From Hyphomonadaceae bacterium UKL13-1 (GTDB taxonomy: Bacteria; Pseudomonadota; Alphaproteobacteria; Caulobacterales; Aquidulcibacteraceae), in the NCBI GenBank assembly GCA_001602435.1, contig CP012156.1, positions 124,001 through 188,000 of the forward strand: DNA of 64,000 bases, written 5' to 3'. Shown here in pieces: positions 45,226 to 53,874 of this stretch. A model generated the notes under the pieces. The model had not been told where the DNA came from and made no database searches. It saw only the letters and a program-made list of their open reading frames with translations. The position numbers were made by a program, and so were the translations under genes. The first letter of the stretch is position 1, and every line of letters starts with the position of its first letter.

Positions 45226-45797
45226 TAGAAATCGAGCCCCCCGTTGAGCGTCTGCTGGGCGTTGTTATTGGAAGGGACAGCCGATGCCGCAGCGGTCGTG
45301 GTGTTGCCCGTTGTTGTTGAAGCGGTTTGTCCGTTGATAATGACGGTTTGGTTGCCGTTATTGATCTGGGTGGAGTTGACGACCACGGTGTTGAAGCTGC
45401 CGGTGGTGTTGACGTTGAGCTGGTTGCCAATGGCGGCACCGGTGCCGGAGAAGCCCATGCCGGAAGAGCCGCTATTATAGAGGCCTAGAGGCAGAGACGA
45501 TAAGTCGTCGCCAACAACGATACGGCCATCGATGATGACGCGGTTGCCGTTGAGGTCGCGGGTGCTGGCATCATAGGGGCGGTTTTGGTCGCCGGGATTG
45601 GTGCCATAGGGACGGCTGAATTCATTGGCATAGCCGGCACGGCTTTGCGCATGGGCTGGCATAGCAGCAAGCATCGCAGCGACGCTCAAAGTTGCAGCCG
45701 ACAATCCAAAAGCGGCACGGGCAAAGCGAGAGCGATCAAGCTTCACGTCAAGCTTCACGTCAAGCTTCACTGGGCTAGTTGGATGAGCTTCCTTCAT
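45225..45797 (-). CDS. hfaA: Holdfast anchoring protein HfaA-like
   Basis: The ATG at 45797 has AGGAG eight bases upstream; a longer frame to 45908 lacks one. The product has 190 residues with an N-terminal signal ending near MPAHAQS. The conserved-looking part is RPYGTNPGDQNRPYD and DASTRDLNGNRVIIDGRIVVG, followed by an Asn/Gly/Thr-rich amyloid-like tail (INNGNQTVIINGQT). It lies before and overlaps hfaB. A KLDV-type repeat precedes the signal. The naming rests on the neighbour and the motif. Confidence 0.75.
   Translation of the reverse strand: MKEAHPTSPVKLDVKLDVKLDRSRFARAAFGLSAATLSVAAMLAAMPAHAQSRAGYANEFSRPYGTNPGDQNRPYDASTRDLNGNRVIIDGRIVVGDDLSSLPLGLYNSGSSGMGFSGTGAAIGNQLNVNTTGSFNTVVVNSTQINNGNQTVIINGQTASTTTGNTTTAAASAVPSNNNAQQTLNGGLDF
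45737..45770. repeat. 12-bp tandem repeat in the 5' end of hfaA
   Basis: CAAGCTTCACGT occurs at 45737 and 45749, with a partial copy at 45761. It is in frame and encodes three VKLD units before the signal peptide, so copy-number change would leave the frame intact. Confidence 0.9.
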
Positions 45798-46270
45798 TTT
45801 CTTCGCTCCTTTAGGACGAACACTGCAATCGGGTTTGCAATCACGGCGCCAACCAAAACTGGCCTTCGCCCCCTCGATTCCGGTCCATTCTCGTGTTTGG
45901 CGAACCATTTCGCCTCAAACGGGCTTTCCCCACTCAAGCGATAATTCGTCATTGTTTCATTTTGAGCCGGTTTCTCTTCGTAACCTGCCTGTGCTGAGAT
46001 GCCCCTTACAAGTTCAACTTAACCAATAAATCGTGGACAATTCATGAATAATGAAATGTGTTGACTTGTATTTTTGCCGACAACGCCAGTTGATCAATTT
46101 ATGGACTTGTTGCCAGTCATTCTGCTTTGCTTGACTAAGACTGGGTTGACCGACAAAATTTATGATCGGCCACTTCAAGGTTTCAAGCACAGCGACAGAA
46201 GGTTTGAGAGACAAAAGGCCAGGAACCGAATACGGATCCTGACCTCTGAGCTGGTTGTTAGCCTTGACGT
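45798..46270. other. Gene-poor gap between hfaA and the repeat-protein gene
   Basis: This 473-base stretch is AT-richer than its surroundings. It holds the hfaA ribosome-binding site at its left end and the minus-strand terminator 46213-46245 at its right end. The hfaA promoter must lie here, but I could not pick a box with confidence. Confidence 0.6.
46213..46245 (-). terminator. Terminator after the Gly/Asn-rich secreted protein gene
   Basis: On the minus strand AGGTCAGGATCCG-TATT-CGGTTCCTGGCCTTTT forms an imperfect 13-bp stem with a short T tract. It separates this gene from hfaA. Confidence 0.7.
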
Positions 46271-47041
46271 TTAGCGTTTGCCAACGCTGAACACGTTGCC
46301 AAGCGAGGTCGACGAACCAATCACCGAACCGCCAACATTGTTTGCGCTGATAAAGGTGGTGGTGTTGATCGGAGCAACCATGGTTTGCTGACCAACGATG
46401 TTCATGTTGCCGCCAGCCGACAAGGTCATCGAGTTACCAAAGCCGCGGGTGATGCCGGTCACGTCGCCTGTGATGTTCTGTGCGGTGAGGTTCACACTGC
46501 CATTCATGGCTGCGCCACCATATTGTTGCGCCGAAACGTTGAATGTCGCTGCGTTTGGTGCGGCAGCGTTCAGGACGTTGCCATTGGCTTGGGCCGTTGC
46601 GCTGACATTGCCGCCGATATTGAAGACATTGGCAGTGGTATAGGCAGTTGGGTCGATCCAGTTTTGCTGGACGCTATTGATGCTGACTTCATGTGCACCG
46701 GCGAACGAGCCCGTAGCATTGTTTGCAAAGGCAGCGGAGTCCAAAGCGACATTGCCACCGATGTTACCGACCTGACCAACGGTGATTGCTGTGGCATCGC
46801 CACGGAATCGTTGGTCATTGTTCCAAGAGACGCTGGAAGCAGTGCCGGTGACTTCAGCCAAGTTTGCGCCTGCAAGAGCCGAGAAGCCCACGTTGCAGCA
46901 AACGTCATGGGCAATACCCACGGTGGTTGCTGAAATGTTGCTGTTCATGAACTGAGAAACGTTGATGGCTTGTTGGGCAAATGCTTGACCGCCGATCGAG
47001 GTGACCAGTGCGATTGCCGAGATGATTGCTGCCTTCTTCAT
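46271..47041 (-). CDS. Secreted Gly/Asn-rich repeat protein, curlin-like candidate
   Basis: The 256-residue protein has a clear signal peptide (cleavage near QAFAQQ). The mature part is low in charge and carries loose repeats of N-I-G-G-N-V followed by Ala/Ser/Asn-rich spacing, for example VGNIGGNVALDSAAF and FNIGGNVSATAQANGN, with two cysteines early (HDVCCNVG). This composition fits a beta-solenoid or amyloid-forming exported protein. Its location upstream of hfaA-hfaB makes it a candidate HfaB client or divergent HfaD. I cannot assign it to a family. Confidence 0.8.
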   Translation of the reverse strand: MKKAAIISAIALVTSIGGQAFAQQAINVSQFMNSNISATTVGIAHDVCCNVGFSALAGANLAEVTGTASSVSWNNDQRFRGDATAITVGQVGNIGGNVALDSAAFANNATGSFAGAHEVSINSVQQNWIDPTAYTTANVFNIGGNVSATAQANGNVLNAAAPNAATFNVSAQQYGGAAMNGSVNLTAQNITGDVTGITRGFGNSMTLSAGGNMNIVGQQTMVAPINTTTFISANNVGGSVIGSSTSLGNVFSVGKR

Positions 47042-47778
47042 AATGTACTCCCACTGAATTGAAGCTCAAACCCTGTGTGGCTTCTGAAGATAGGGGAGCA
47101 ATCTAGGGGCCAATTCATGCTTTGGTCGAAATAAGGCAAAATAAGGCACAAGTAACTGATCGGAAATCCGTGAATTTTCAGATCAATTCAAAAATATTTA
47201 TTTAATATTATATTCATCAAAACTATTATTGCCCTGTTATCGACAAATTAGTTAATGAAGAATTTTGCAATTATTTCGCTTTTCGTCTCAATTCAAGACA
47301 AGTTGTCGGTGTTTTCGGGGAGGTGGTTTGTTCGTGCTGTTCGAGCGGCGCGGTACGGCAACTGCGGCCCTCGTCAAGCTTAGCCGTTCGAGGGCCGAGG
47401 CTTTCGGGGGCTTAATTGTTGCGTTCTTTGCCTCTATTCAAATGTTTCTCATGGCGAGGGAAACTGATAAGTAGCATTGGACTTGCACCATCAAGTTTTG
47501 AGAAAAAAGGTAAACACGAAATCATTTTCAGGTAGCGTATAAAAACTCAGAGAATTTCCAAAATATCTTGTAAGAACAGTATTTCATCACTCTGGTTATT
47601 GCTTGATGCCTTTTTACTGACAAATACCACAGATGATCATATTTTTGTGTGACTCTCAGGTAATATTAACCATGTTTTTCAATGAACCATTCAGAACTCA
47701 ACGGTAATGTTACTGGGCGTTCACAGTGAGCGCGCCCCGCTCGTAGTGGGGGAGTACCTAGTAGGAAAAGGGCTAGAA
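47042..47778. other. AT-rich intergenic region before flagellin
   Basis: This region of about 740 bases is strongly AT-rich (about 47050-47700) and holds no convincing gene; a plus-strand frame at 47265-47474 has no family resemblance or clear ribosome-binding site. It should contain the promoters of the secreted repeat protein (minus) and flagellin (plus). The flagellin leader has a stem-loop at 47735-47751. Confidence 0.65.
47735..47751 (+). promoter_or_regulatory. Stem-loop in the flagellin leader
   Basis: CCCCGC (47735-47740) pairs with GTGGGG (47746-47751), giving a 6-bp stem and 5-base loop, about 27 bases before the flagellin ATG. In Caulobacter, FlbT acts on the flagellin leader RNA, so a regulatory role is possible. 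Confidence 0.4.
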
Positions 47779-48603
47779 ATGCTCAGCGTTAACACCAATC
47801 AAGGTGCCATGGTGGCACTGCAAACATTGAATAAAACCAATTCAGACCTGGCGAAAACACAGAATGCGATTTCGACTGGCTTAAAGGTCGCGTCAGCCAA
47901 AGATAATGGCGCGATTTGGGCGATTGCCAATAAAATGACCTCCGATGTTGGCGCTTATGACCGGGTGCGTGAATCGACCGACCGGGCAGCTTCCATTCTT
48001 GATACTGGCATTGCAGCCGGCGAAAGCATCATGGAACTGCTTAATGAAATGAAGGGTAAGGCGCTTGCAGCCTCGCAAGCAGGCCTTTCGGCTTCCGCTC
48101 AAGCAGCTTTGGCTGCAGACTTTGCGCAATTACGCGACCAAGTCACCAGCATTGTTGCCAATGCTTCGTTTGACGGGGCCAATATGATCGGCGGCACACC
48201 AAACAACGCGGTGGCCTTGGGCGATTCTGCCGGTGGCAACACCATTACAGTCAACGGCGCAAGCTTAGCTTTAGGTGGTACAACGGTTACCGTGACTGCT
48301 ACCTCCGTTGTCGACAGTGCAACCAATGCGGCCACCGCTTTGGGTCTAGTCAATACGTCCATCACCAATTTGGGCACCCAATTGGCGACTTGGGGTGCAG
48401 GCGCAAAGCGCTTGGAAGTGCACAAGACCTTCATCGGTAAGCTGCAAGATGCTCTGAACAACGGCATCGGTTCCATTGCTGACGCCGACCTCTCAAAGGA
48501 AAGCGCGAAGCTGCAAGCCTTGCAAACCAAGCAACAATTAGGCGTGCAGGCTTTGTCGATTGCCAATACTTCTTCGCAATCGGCGTTGTCGCTGTTCCGC
48601 TAA
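47779..48603 (+). CDS. Flagellin
   Basis: The ATG at 47779 follows GGAAAAGGG; the frame extends to 47707 without support. The 274-residue protein has the conserved N-terminal flagellin helix (LQTLNKTNSDLAKTQNAISTGLKVASAKDNGA, core region about 15-45) and the C-terminal helix ending SSQSALSLFR. The central variable region is short, as in Caulobacter flagellins. It assembles into the filament after export by the flagellar apparatus. Other flagellar genes are not in the window. Confidence 0.95.
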   Translation: MLSVNTNQGAMVALQTLNKTNSDLAKTQNAISTGLKVASAKDNGAIWAIANKMTSDVGAYDRVRESTDRAASILDTGIAAGESIMELLNEMKGKALAASQAGLSASAQAALAADFAQLRDQVTSIVANASFDGANMIGGTPNNAVALGDSAGGNTITVNGASLALGGTTVTVTATSVVDSATNAATALGLVNTSITNLGTQLATWGAGAKRLEVHKTFIGKLQDALNNGIGSIADADLSKESAKLQALQTKQQLGVQALSIANTSSQSALSLFR

Positions 48604-48635
48604 AACAAACTAAGAAGTCAACGTGCGTACCAACT

Positions 48636-48665
48636 TGGCCCAGGCAAAGATGCTTGGGCCATTTT
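48636..48665 (+). terminator. Intrinsic terminator after flagellin
   Basis: TGGCCCAGGC and GCTTGGGCCA form a 10-bp stem with one mismatch, followed by TTTT. Confidence 0.88.
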
Positions 48666-48754
48666 CTTTATGAAGTGGGGCACCAGATGGTCGGCCCCCC
48701 AAAGCGCTCGTAAGGCCTCTGGTCTCGTTAGTCTGGAGGGGCTAAGGTTAGGCC

Positions 48755-49489
48755 ATGATTACGCGACGCAAAACCATCTTGGTTCCCGTATTGGCTTTAC
48801 CCGCCTTGGCAGCTGCCTGCAGCGATCAGCGCTTGGAATTACCCGGGCCGCAACGGGCGGCTGTGGCCGTTGAGCGGGCCACCCCAATGGTTACCGCACG
48901 CCTTAGGGCCCTAGGTGCCAGCCTAGGCGACCCCGTTTTCATCCGGGCGTTTAAGCAAGAAAAGCGATTGCACCTTTATGTGCAGCCGGGCGGCGCGGGC
49001 AGGTTTGTCGAATTCGCCAATTGGCCAATTTGTGCCGCCTCAGGTGTATTGGGCCCCAAAAAGGCCGAAGGCGACAAACAAGTCCCTGAGGGCGTCTATG
49101 GTGTGACCCCTGAGGCGATGAATAATGCCTCCTCCTATCATCTCTCCATGAATGTGGGTTATCCTAACGCGTTCGATCAGGCCCTTGGTCGAACCGGTAG
49201 CTTTATTATGATCCATGGACGCTGCGAGAGTGTTGGCTGTTTGGCGATGACTGACCCTGTTATCGAGGACATTTGGACACTGATAAGTGCCGCCCATCGG
49301 GCCGGACAAACAAAAGTAGACGTGCATATCTTCCCATTTGTGTTGAGCGCCAAGGCCCTCGAAAGCCACACACAGAGTGAACATCTGGCGTTCTGGACCG
49401 ACCTTATGGCGATCCAAAACGCGTTTGATACAATTGGGCTGCCCCCCACAATTGCGATCCATGCGGGCCGCTATGGTGTCGCTGGTTGA
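48755..49489 (+). CDS. YafK-like L,D-transpeptidase lipoprotein
   Basis: The 244-residue protein has a probable lipobox (AAAC, about residue 22). The YkuD-type catalytic block is IMIHGRCESVGCLAMTD, with His and Cys in the family pattern. GDKQVPEGVYGV is a further YafK marker. In E. coli YafK (DpaA) detaches lipoprotein from peptidoglycan; others crosslink it. It acts in the periplasm. It is the last core-type gene before the integrated element. Confidence 0.88.
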   Translation: MITRRKTILVPVLALPALAAACSDQRLELPGPQRAAVAVERATPMVTARLRALGASLGDPVFIRAFKQEKRLHLYVQPGGAGRFVEFANWPICAASGVLGPKKAEGDKQVPEGVYGVTPEAMNNASSYHLSMNVGYPNAFDQALGRTGSFIMIHGRCESVGCLAMTDPVIEDIWTLISAAHRAGQTKVDVHIFPFVLSAKALESHTQSEHLAFWTDLMAIQNAFDTIGLPPTIAIHAGRYGVAG

Positions 49490-49543
49490 TACACGAGGCA
49501 ATTGCGTCACCGCAATTGTAACTCACCAATGTCTTTGATTTAA

Positions 49544-49592
49544 TGGTGGGCGCGACAGGGATTGAACCTGTGACCCCTACGATGTCAACGTA
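49544..49592 (-). other. 3' fragment of tRNA-Val(GAC), likely attachment site
   Basis: Read on the minus strand the fragment begins in the anticodon arm (TACG-TTGACAT-CGTAG), continues with T arm ACAGG-TTCAATC-CCTGT, acceptor strand CGCGCCC, and ends ACCA. The 5' half (D arm and 5' acceptor) is absent: the sequence before it is not tRNA-like. Fragments running from the anticodon loop to the 3' end are the usual crossover site of tyrosine integrases. The integrase gene starts 171 bases away. Confidence 0.85.
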
Positions 49593-49762
49593 TCCAGACG
49601 GTTTTTCAGGGCTTTTCAGAGCTTGTCATAGTTAGTATTTTTCATATAAATACAGATAGTTGATCAAATTTTAGCTTGCAATGCTTCGCAAGATTATGCC
49701 ATGATTTTCTCCCTGCCACGGACCATACACGGACCCAAAATGGCCCCTAAAGGTATGAAGAT

Positions 49763-51028
49763 ATGACGGAACTTGCCGAAACTCGTCTCACAAAACGCGT
49801 AATTGATGCCATTTTCCCGGATTCAAGTCGAGCATTTGTTGTTCGAGACGGCCGATTGGAAGGTCTCCGCCTGCGTGTTCGCACAACTGGCCGCAAAACA
49901 TTTGAGTATCGTTATCGTTTCGAAGGAAGGGATAAACTCTATGTCATCGGTGACTATGGCACGCTGACAACCGATGAAGCTTTAGAGTTCGCGACAATCT
50001 TGGCAGGTGACGTGGCGCGCGGTCTTGATCCTCAAACGCGTAAATCAGGGCAACGGGAGGAGGACAAAGCGGCACTCACATTTAAGGAGGCAGTCGCGCT
50101 CTATCTGGCTGAGGGCCCTAGAGAAAAGCCAGACAAGCGCGAATCTTCATGGAAGTTGGACCGAGGAAACTTGGAGCGCCACGCAATCCCGCTCCTAGGA
50201 AGCAAATTGCTGAGGGCGATAACCGCCGATGACATATCAGAGTGGCAACAAGCCGTGATGGCCGGGAGGACCGCTACAACCGAGAAAACGCGCATGCGGG
50301 GCTTGGCGAGGGTTCGTGGTGGGCGAGGGGCTGCTGCCCGCTCAACCGAGACGTTGGCGGCAATGCTCGCTTGGAGTGTTCGCCGTGGGTTGCGAGCGGA
50401 TAATCCTGCTACGCGCGTCCGGCGTCTCCAATTGGCTGGGAAAGAGCGATACTTGGATGAACGTGAGGCTGGGGCCATCTGGAATGCAATCACTGCCCTA
50501 GAGGAGACCAGTATCATAAGCAGCCAAGCAGCAAATTGCTTTCGCTTGCTTGCGCTAACTGGTGCACGTCGTAGCGAGATCGTCGAGTTAAAGTGGCGCG
50601 AAGTAGACCTATCTCGAGGGATCTTGTTGCTTCCGCCATTGCGGCACAAAAGCGGCGGCGGATCCCGCTCTAAGGCCATTCCATTACCTGGAGCTGGCGC
50701 TGAGATTTTGCGTCATATAGAGAAGCGTTGTGCTTGGGTTTTCCCAAAGGCTGACCTGTCCGGTCCTATGGAGCCGCCCAAACGTGCTTGGAATAGGGTG
50801 GTCGCCCATGCCGGGGTCCGCGACGCATCTCTACACACATTGCGGCACACACTCGCCTCTTGGGCCGTCGCGGATGGTGCAAGCCTCGCCATAATCGGTA
50901 AGCTTCTAGGCCACACAAAACCTCAGACAACCGAGCGCTATGCGCACCTGCGGCTTGATGCGGGCACTGACGTCGTCGAGGCGGTTGCAAAGCGCTACCT
51001 GTTATCCCGCGAGGCAGGCTTGTCTTGA
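49763..51028 (+). CDS. P4-type tyrosine recombinase/integrase
   Basis: The 421-residue protein has an N-terminal arm-binding region of the DUF4102 type (about 5-85), a core-binding domain (about 105-210) and a catalytic domain. Catalytic residues are in TGARRSEIVELKW (Arg), HTLRHTLASW (His-x-x-Arg) and TERYAHL (Tyr). It inserts mobile DNA into tRNA genes, and it sits beside the tRNA-Val fragment, transcribed into the element. No sign of truncation. Confidence 0.95.
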   Translation: MTELAETRLTKRVIDAIFPDSSRAFVVRDGRLEGLRLRVRTTGRKTFEYRYRFEGRDKLYVIGDYGTLTTDEALEFATILAGDVARGLDPQTRKSGQREEDKAALTFKEAVALYLAEGPREKPDKRESSWKLDRGNLERHAIPLLGSKLLRAITADDISEWQQAVMAGRTATTEKTRMRGLARVRGGRGAAARSTETLAAMLAWSVRRGLRADNPATRVRRLQLAGKERYLDEREAGAIWNAITALEETSIISSQAANCFRLLALTGARRSEIVELKWREVDLSRGILLLPPLRHKSGGGSRSKAIPLPGAGAEILRHIEKRCAWVFPKADLSGPMEPPKRAWNRVVAHAGVRDASLHTLRHTLASWAVADGASLAIIGKLLGHTKPQTTERYAHLRLDAGTDVVEAVAKRYLLSREAGLS

Positions 51029-51299
51029 CCTGCTTGAATGGTTCTAGAGATAGGGCTCTCAGGGCAGATGGCCTTTTGGGGCTTGGTCCGCTTTGCGCCA
51101 GCTGTTGCCGTTTAGGGTGGGTTGGTGGTTGCTTGAAAGCGGATATTTAGAAAAGGCTGGCGAAATCGGTGTCCTTCAAATTAATTTGAGGATAGTACAG
51201 GCATATGGCAGGATTCTATGGGGCGGGGTCAGAGGGCATCAAGTCATAGGTAATTTTTGTCCCCCACTTACTGTCAGCCTAAAGTGATTGGAGTTGGCG

Positions 51300-51806
51300 C
51301 TAGCGATCGCCACTACTCAGAAGCGGTTCACGACTGTACAAGTCAATGGCGCGTTCAGGATTAAACTCGCTTCCCAAGCCGATTATGCCGCCAATGGTTA
51401 AGGTGAAAGGGAAACAGCCGGCAGCGATCAGTATTTCGCGATTGCAGTCATCGATAAGCACTAAACCACTTTCTGCTGCTGGATTCGGCGGGAGGTGGAT
51501 TGTCAGCTTCTCAATAATACTTGCTTTAAAGCGTACTTCTAAATGCACCACATCATCTAACACCATGATGTCATTAATGTTCGGATCGACGAATTCAAAG
51601 TTGAGAATACCGATCTCATCTTCCCACTCTGGCTGATCAATCAAGCTTTCTAAGTAAGAACGTATTTTTGTACCACTTCCATCCGTATTCCAGAAAACGA
51701 CGAACTCTGGACCACGACTAGGTCGCGAAATAGATACTCGAACGATCTCTCTCGTCAATCGTTCGACAAGTGGCTCGGGATGGTTCCAAATGAATTGCAA
51801 GGCCAT
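51300..51806 (-). CDS. Hypothetical protein in the integrated element
   Basis: The 168-residue acidic protein has no signal peptide. It contains FVVFWNTDGSGTKIRSYLESL and EVRFKASIIEKLTIHLPP. I do not recognise a family. The size, acidity and solitary position in a mobile region are compatible with an immunity-type or defence accessory protein, but nothing shows this. The codon use and lower GC differ from the flanking core. Confidence 0.6.
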   Translation of the reverse strand: MALQFIWNHPEPLVERLTREIVRVSISRPSRGPEFVVFWNTDGSGTKIRSYLESLIDQPEWEDEIGILNFEFVDPNINDIMVLDDVVHLEVRFKASIIEKLTIHLPPNPAAESGLVLIDDCNREILIAAGCFPFTLTIGGIIGLGSEFNPERAIDLYSREPLLSSGDR

Positions 51807-51895
51807 TACAAATAACTTCCCACCACTATGATCGTTCGAAAAAGCTAGTGCCGATCGTATTATCCATCATTCTTGTCCTTTAGAGATTTAGCAAT

Positions 51896-52055
51896 GCGCT
51901 CCGCGCCGCAGGGTGCTTTCGCCAGTGATGCACCAACTCCTCTGCCGCTGGCGACAGCCAAATTCGCTTTGGTCCGCTTTAGAACGTTCGCTTTCGCACC
52001 CCAAGCCCCCAAAACCAAACCACCCGCCATCGGCAAAGTACTGCCGAAATCTCGA
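51896..52055 (+). repeat. Diverged intergenic repeat, copy A
   Basis: The stretch from GCGCTCCGCGCCG through GCCATCGGCAAAG aligns by eye with 54158-54315 (same order of CCGCTGGCGACAGCCAAA, CCGCTTT, CCCCCAAA and CCATCGGC-like blocks). It is non-coding and lies just left of the insertion sequence. Confidence 0.6.
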
Positions 52056-52068
52056 CAGTCTCAAATGC

Positions 52069-52090
52069 GCGGATATTGTTGAAAAACTCG
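52069..52090 (+). repeat. Left terminal inverted repeat of the insertion sequence
   Basis: 22 bp, identical to the reverse complement of 53639-53660; starts GCGGATATTG and ends AAAACTCG. Confidence 0.93.
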
Positions 52091-52188
52091 AAGTTTAGAC
52101 GAGATTGGGTGCTTGGGCAGCGCAGTTGGTTTGCGATTGCTGATCGATTTTCGCTTAAAGGTCGGTGGAGTACCTCTTTTGAGGTAGA

Positions 52189-53577
52189 TTAGGCGGCAAA
52201 GGCTGATCGTTTATGTGGATTTGGTCGCAGTTTGGCTAGTTTTCGCAGGTTTTGGGCTGTAGCTGCGAGTAGGAACTCGTCTCTGGCTCCGTTTGGGCCT
52301 CGTAATCTTAGCCTGCCCATTTTGAGAATACGCTTTAGGTGAGCAAAGAGCATCTCGACTTTCTTGCGGCGATCACGTGATCTGGCATAGGCAGGCGTGG
52401 TTGCGATGAGGCGGGCGATATCGCGGGAGTCTTCGTTGAGGTCGCGGGGGATTTTTCGAACTTTGGCTTTGGGACAGCATTGTTCTTTGAGCGGGCAGAC
52501 ACGGCAGTCCTTTGTGCTCGCTCGATATAGTCTTTGGCCGGCTTTGGTGATGCCAGATCGTGGCGTTTGGTAAGTGCGATGGAACTGCACCAACTCTTTG
52601 CCAGCGGGACAGGTATAGCGGTCTCTTTCGGCCTCCCAAGTAAAGTCAGATCGCGAGAATGTTCCGTCTGTTCGTATGGACTGGTCAAAGACAGGAATAT
52701 GAGGTGCGATATCTCGCTCTTTCACCAACCAAGCTAGGTTATGGGCTGAGCCATAAGCGCTATCGGCTGCCAGATAACTGGGCTTTAGGCCAAATCGAGC
52801 TTCGGTACGATCAATCATCGTGCGCGATGCGCCAACTTCAGCCTGGCGAATTGCGCGTGTAGCTTCAACATCAACAATGACGCCATGATCGGTATCGATC
52901 AAATAGTTGGTCGCATAAGCAAAGAAGGCATGACCTTTATGGGCACCGGTCCATTGTGCAGCAGGATCGGACTTTGCAACAAACTTTGGTGGAACCGGTG
53001 AGGCTGCGCCAAAGGCCTCGTGATCAAGGACAGCCAGATACTCTTGGACCGCGCGTCCCGCCATCTCTAGGTCTTGCCCAGATCGCCATTGTTCACCCGA
53101 CACGGAGCGCTGCTTGTTCGCGTCGGCCGCGATTAGACTGGCGTCAACCGCAAAGCCTTCACCGCCAACAAGTCCTTCTGACAGACAACGTGCAACCACC
53201 GTCTCAAAGAGGTGGCGCAAGACATCACTCTCGCGGAACCGACCATGGCGGTTCTTGGAGAAACTCGAGTGATCGGGAACTTTGCCGTCTAGGCCAAGCT
53301 TGCAGAACAAGCGATAGGCAAGGTTAAGGTGGACCTCCTCGCACAATCTACGTTCTGACCTGATGCCCATCGCATATCCAACGATCAGCATCCGCATCAT
53401 TAAATCAGGATCAATCGATGGCCGCCCCGTCTTGCTATAAAAGGGCTTCAGGGCCGAACGAACGCACTCAAGGTCTAAATGAGCATCAATGCGCCGCAGA
53501 ATATGGTCAGCTGGAACATGATCCTCAATCTGAAAGTCATAAAACAACTGGGCCGATACTTCTTGATGTCCCATCAT
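52189..53577 (-). CDS. IS1182-family transposase (DDE)
   Basis: About 462 residues from the ATG at 53577 (GTG at 53580 is possible), preceded by GGGGGATC. It has the N-terminal IS5/IS1182-type region with GRPSIDPDLMMRMLIVGY, then AVDASLIAADANK (first catalytic Asp), a middle DDE block near LAADSAYGSA, and a C-terminal zinc-like CRVCPLKEQCCPKAK with VEMLFAHLKRI (late Glu). It is apparently intact. It moves the element by cut or copy transposition. Confidence 0.93.
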   Translation of the reverse strand: MMGHQEVSAQLFYDFQIEDHVPADHILRRIDAHLDLECVRSALKPFYSKTGRPSIDPDLMMRMLIVGYAMGIRSERRLCEEVHLNLAYRLFCKLGLDGKVPDHSSFSKNRHGRFRESDVLRHLFETVVARCLSEGLVGGEGFAVDASLIAADANKQRSVSGEQWRSGQDLEMAGRAVQEYLAVLDHEAFGAASPVPPKFVAKSDPAAQWTGAHKGHAFFAYATNYLIDTDHGVIVDVEATRAIRQAEVGASRTMIDRTEARFGLKPSYLAADSAYGSAHNLAWLVKERDIAPHIPVFDQSIRTDGTFSRSDFTWEAERDRYTCPAGKELVQFHRTYQTPRSGITKAGQRLYRASTKDCRVCPLKEQCCPKAKVRKIPRDLNEDSRDIARLIATTPAYARSRDRRKKVEMLFAHLKRILKMGRLRLRGPNGARDEFLLAATAQNLRKLAKLRPNPHKRSAFAA

Positions 53578-53638
53578 CACCAGATCCCCCGCAAATCAAT
53601 GAAACCAGTGAATCATGACCCGCAAACCCTGACAACGA

Positions 53639-53660
53639 CGAGTTTTTCAACAATATCCGC
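53639..53660 (-). repeat. Right terminal inverted repeat of the insertion sequence
   Basis: Exact reverse complement of 52069-52090. Confidence 0.93.
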
Positions 53661-53874
53661 CAAACATGGACAATTGGTGTCGGGTCATCTAACGCTGAAA
53701 GCGGACATGGGTGGGAAGGCAGAACATTTTGACTTCAGCTCTGTCGAATTTCTGCAGAACCTTTTGGTTGGAATTTGACGCGCTAGGTCGCACGTATCAT
53801 TTTGTCTCTAGTTGGCTCATCCAAAAGACAATATTTTATGATACCACTTTCAAAATGGAAGGTTGCGACAAATC

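Larger units (their letters stand above)
52069..53660. mobile_element. IS1182-family-like insertion sequence
   Basis: A 1592-bp element bounded by perfect 22-bp inverted repeats (52069-52090 and 53639-53660), starting GCGGATATTG at each end. It carries one transposase gene on the minus strand. I found no clear target-site duplication; flanks read CAAATGC on the left and CAAACATG on the right. Confidence 0.9.

Noticed and set aside
47265..47474. Small gene in the AT-rich region before flagellin
   Set aside because: No recognisable motif, poor ribosome-binding site, and composition like the surrounding non-coding DNA.
47560..47700. Sigma-54 promoter for flagellin
   Set aside because: A GG...GC pair near CTGGTTATTGCTTGATGC has the wrong spacing (12 rather than 10), and no better match was found by eye.
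49544..49592. Complete tRNA-Val gene
   Set aside because: The 5' acceptor strand and D arm are missing; the adjoining sequence cannot fold into them.
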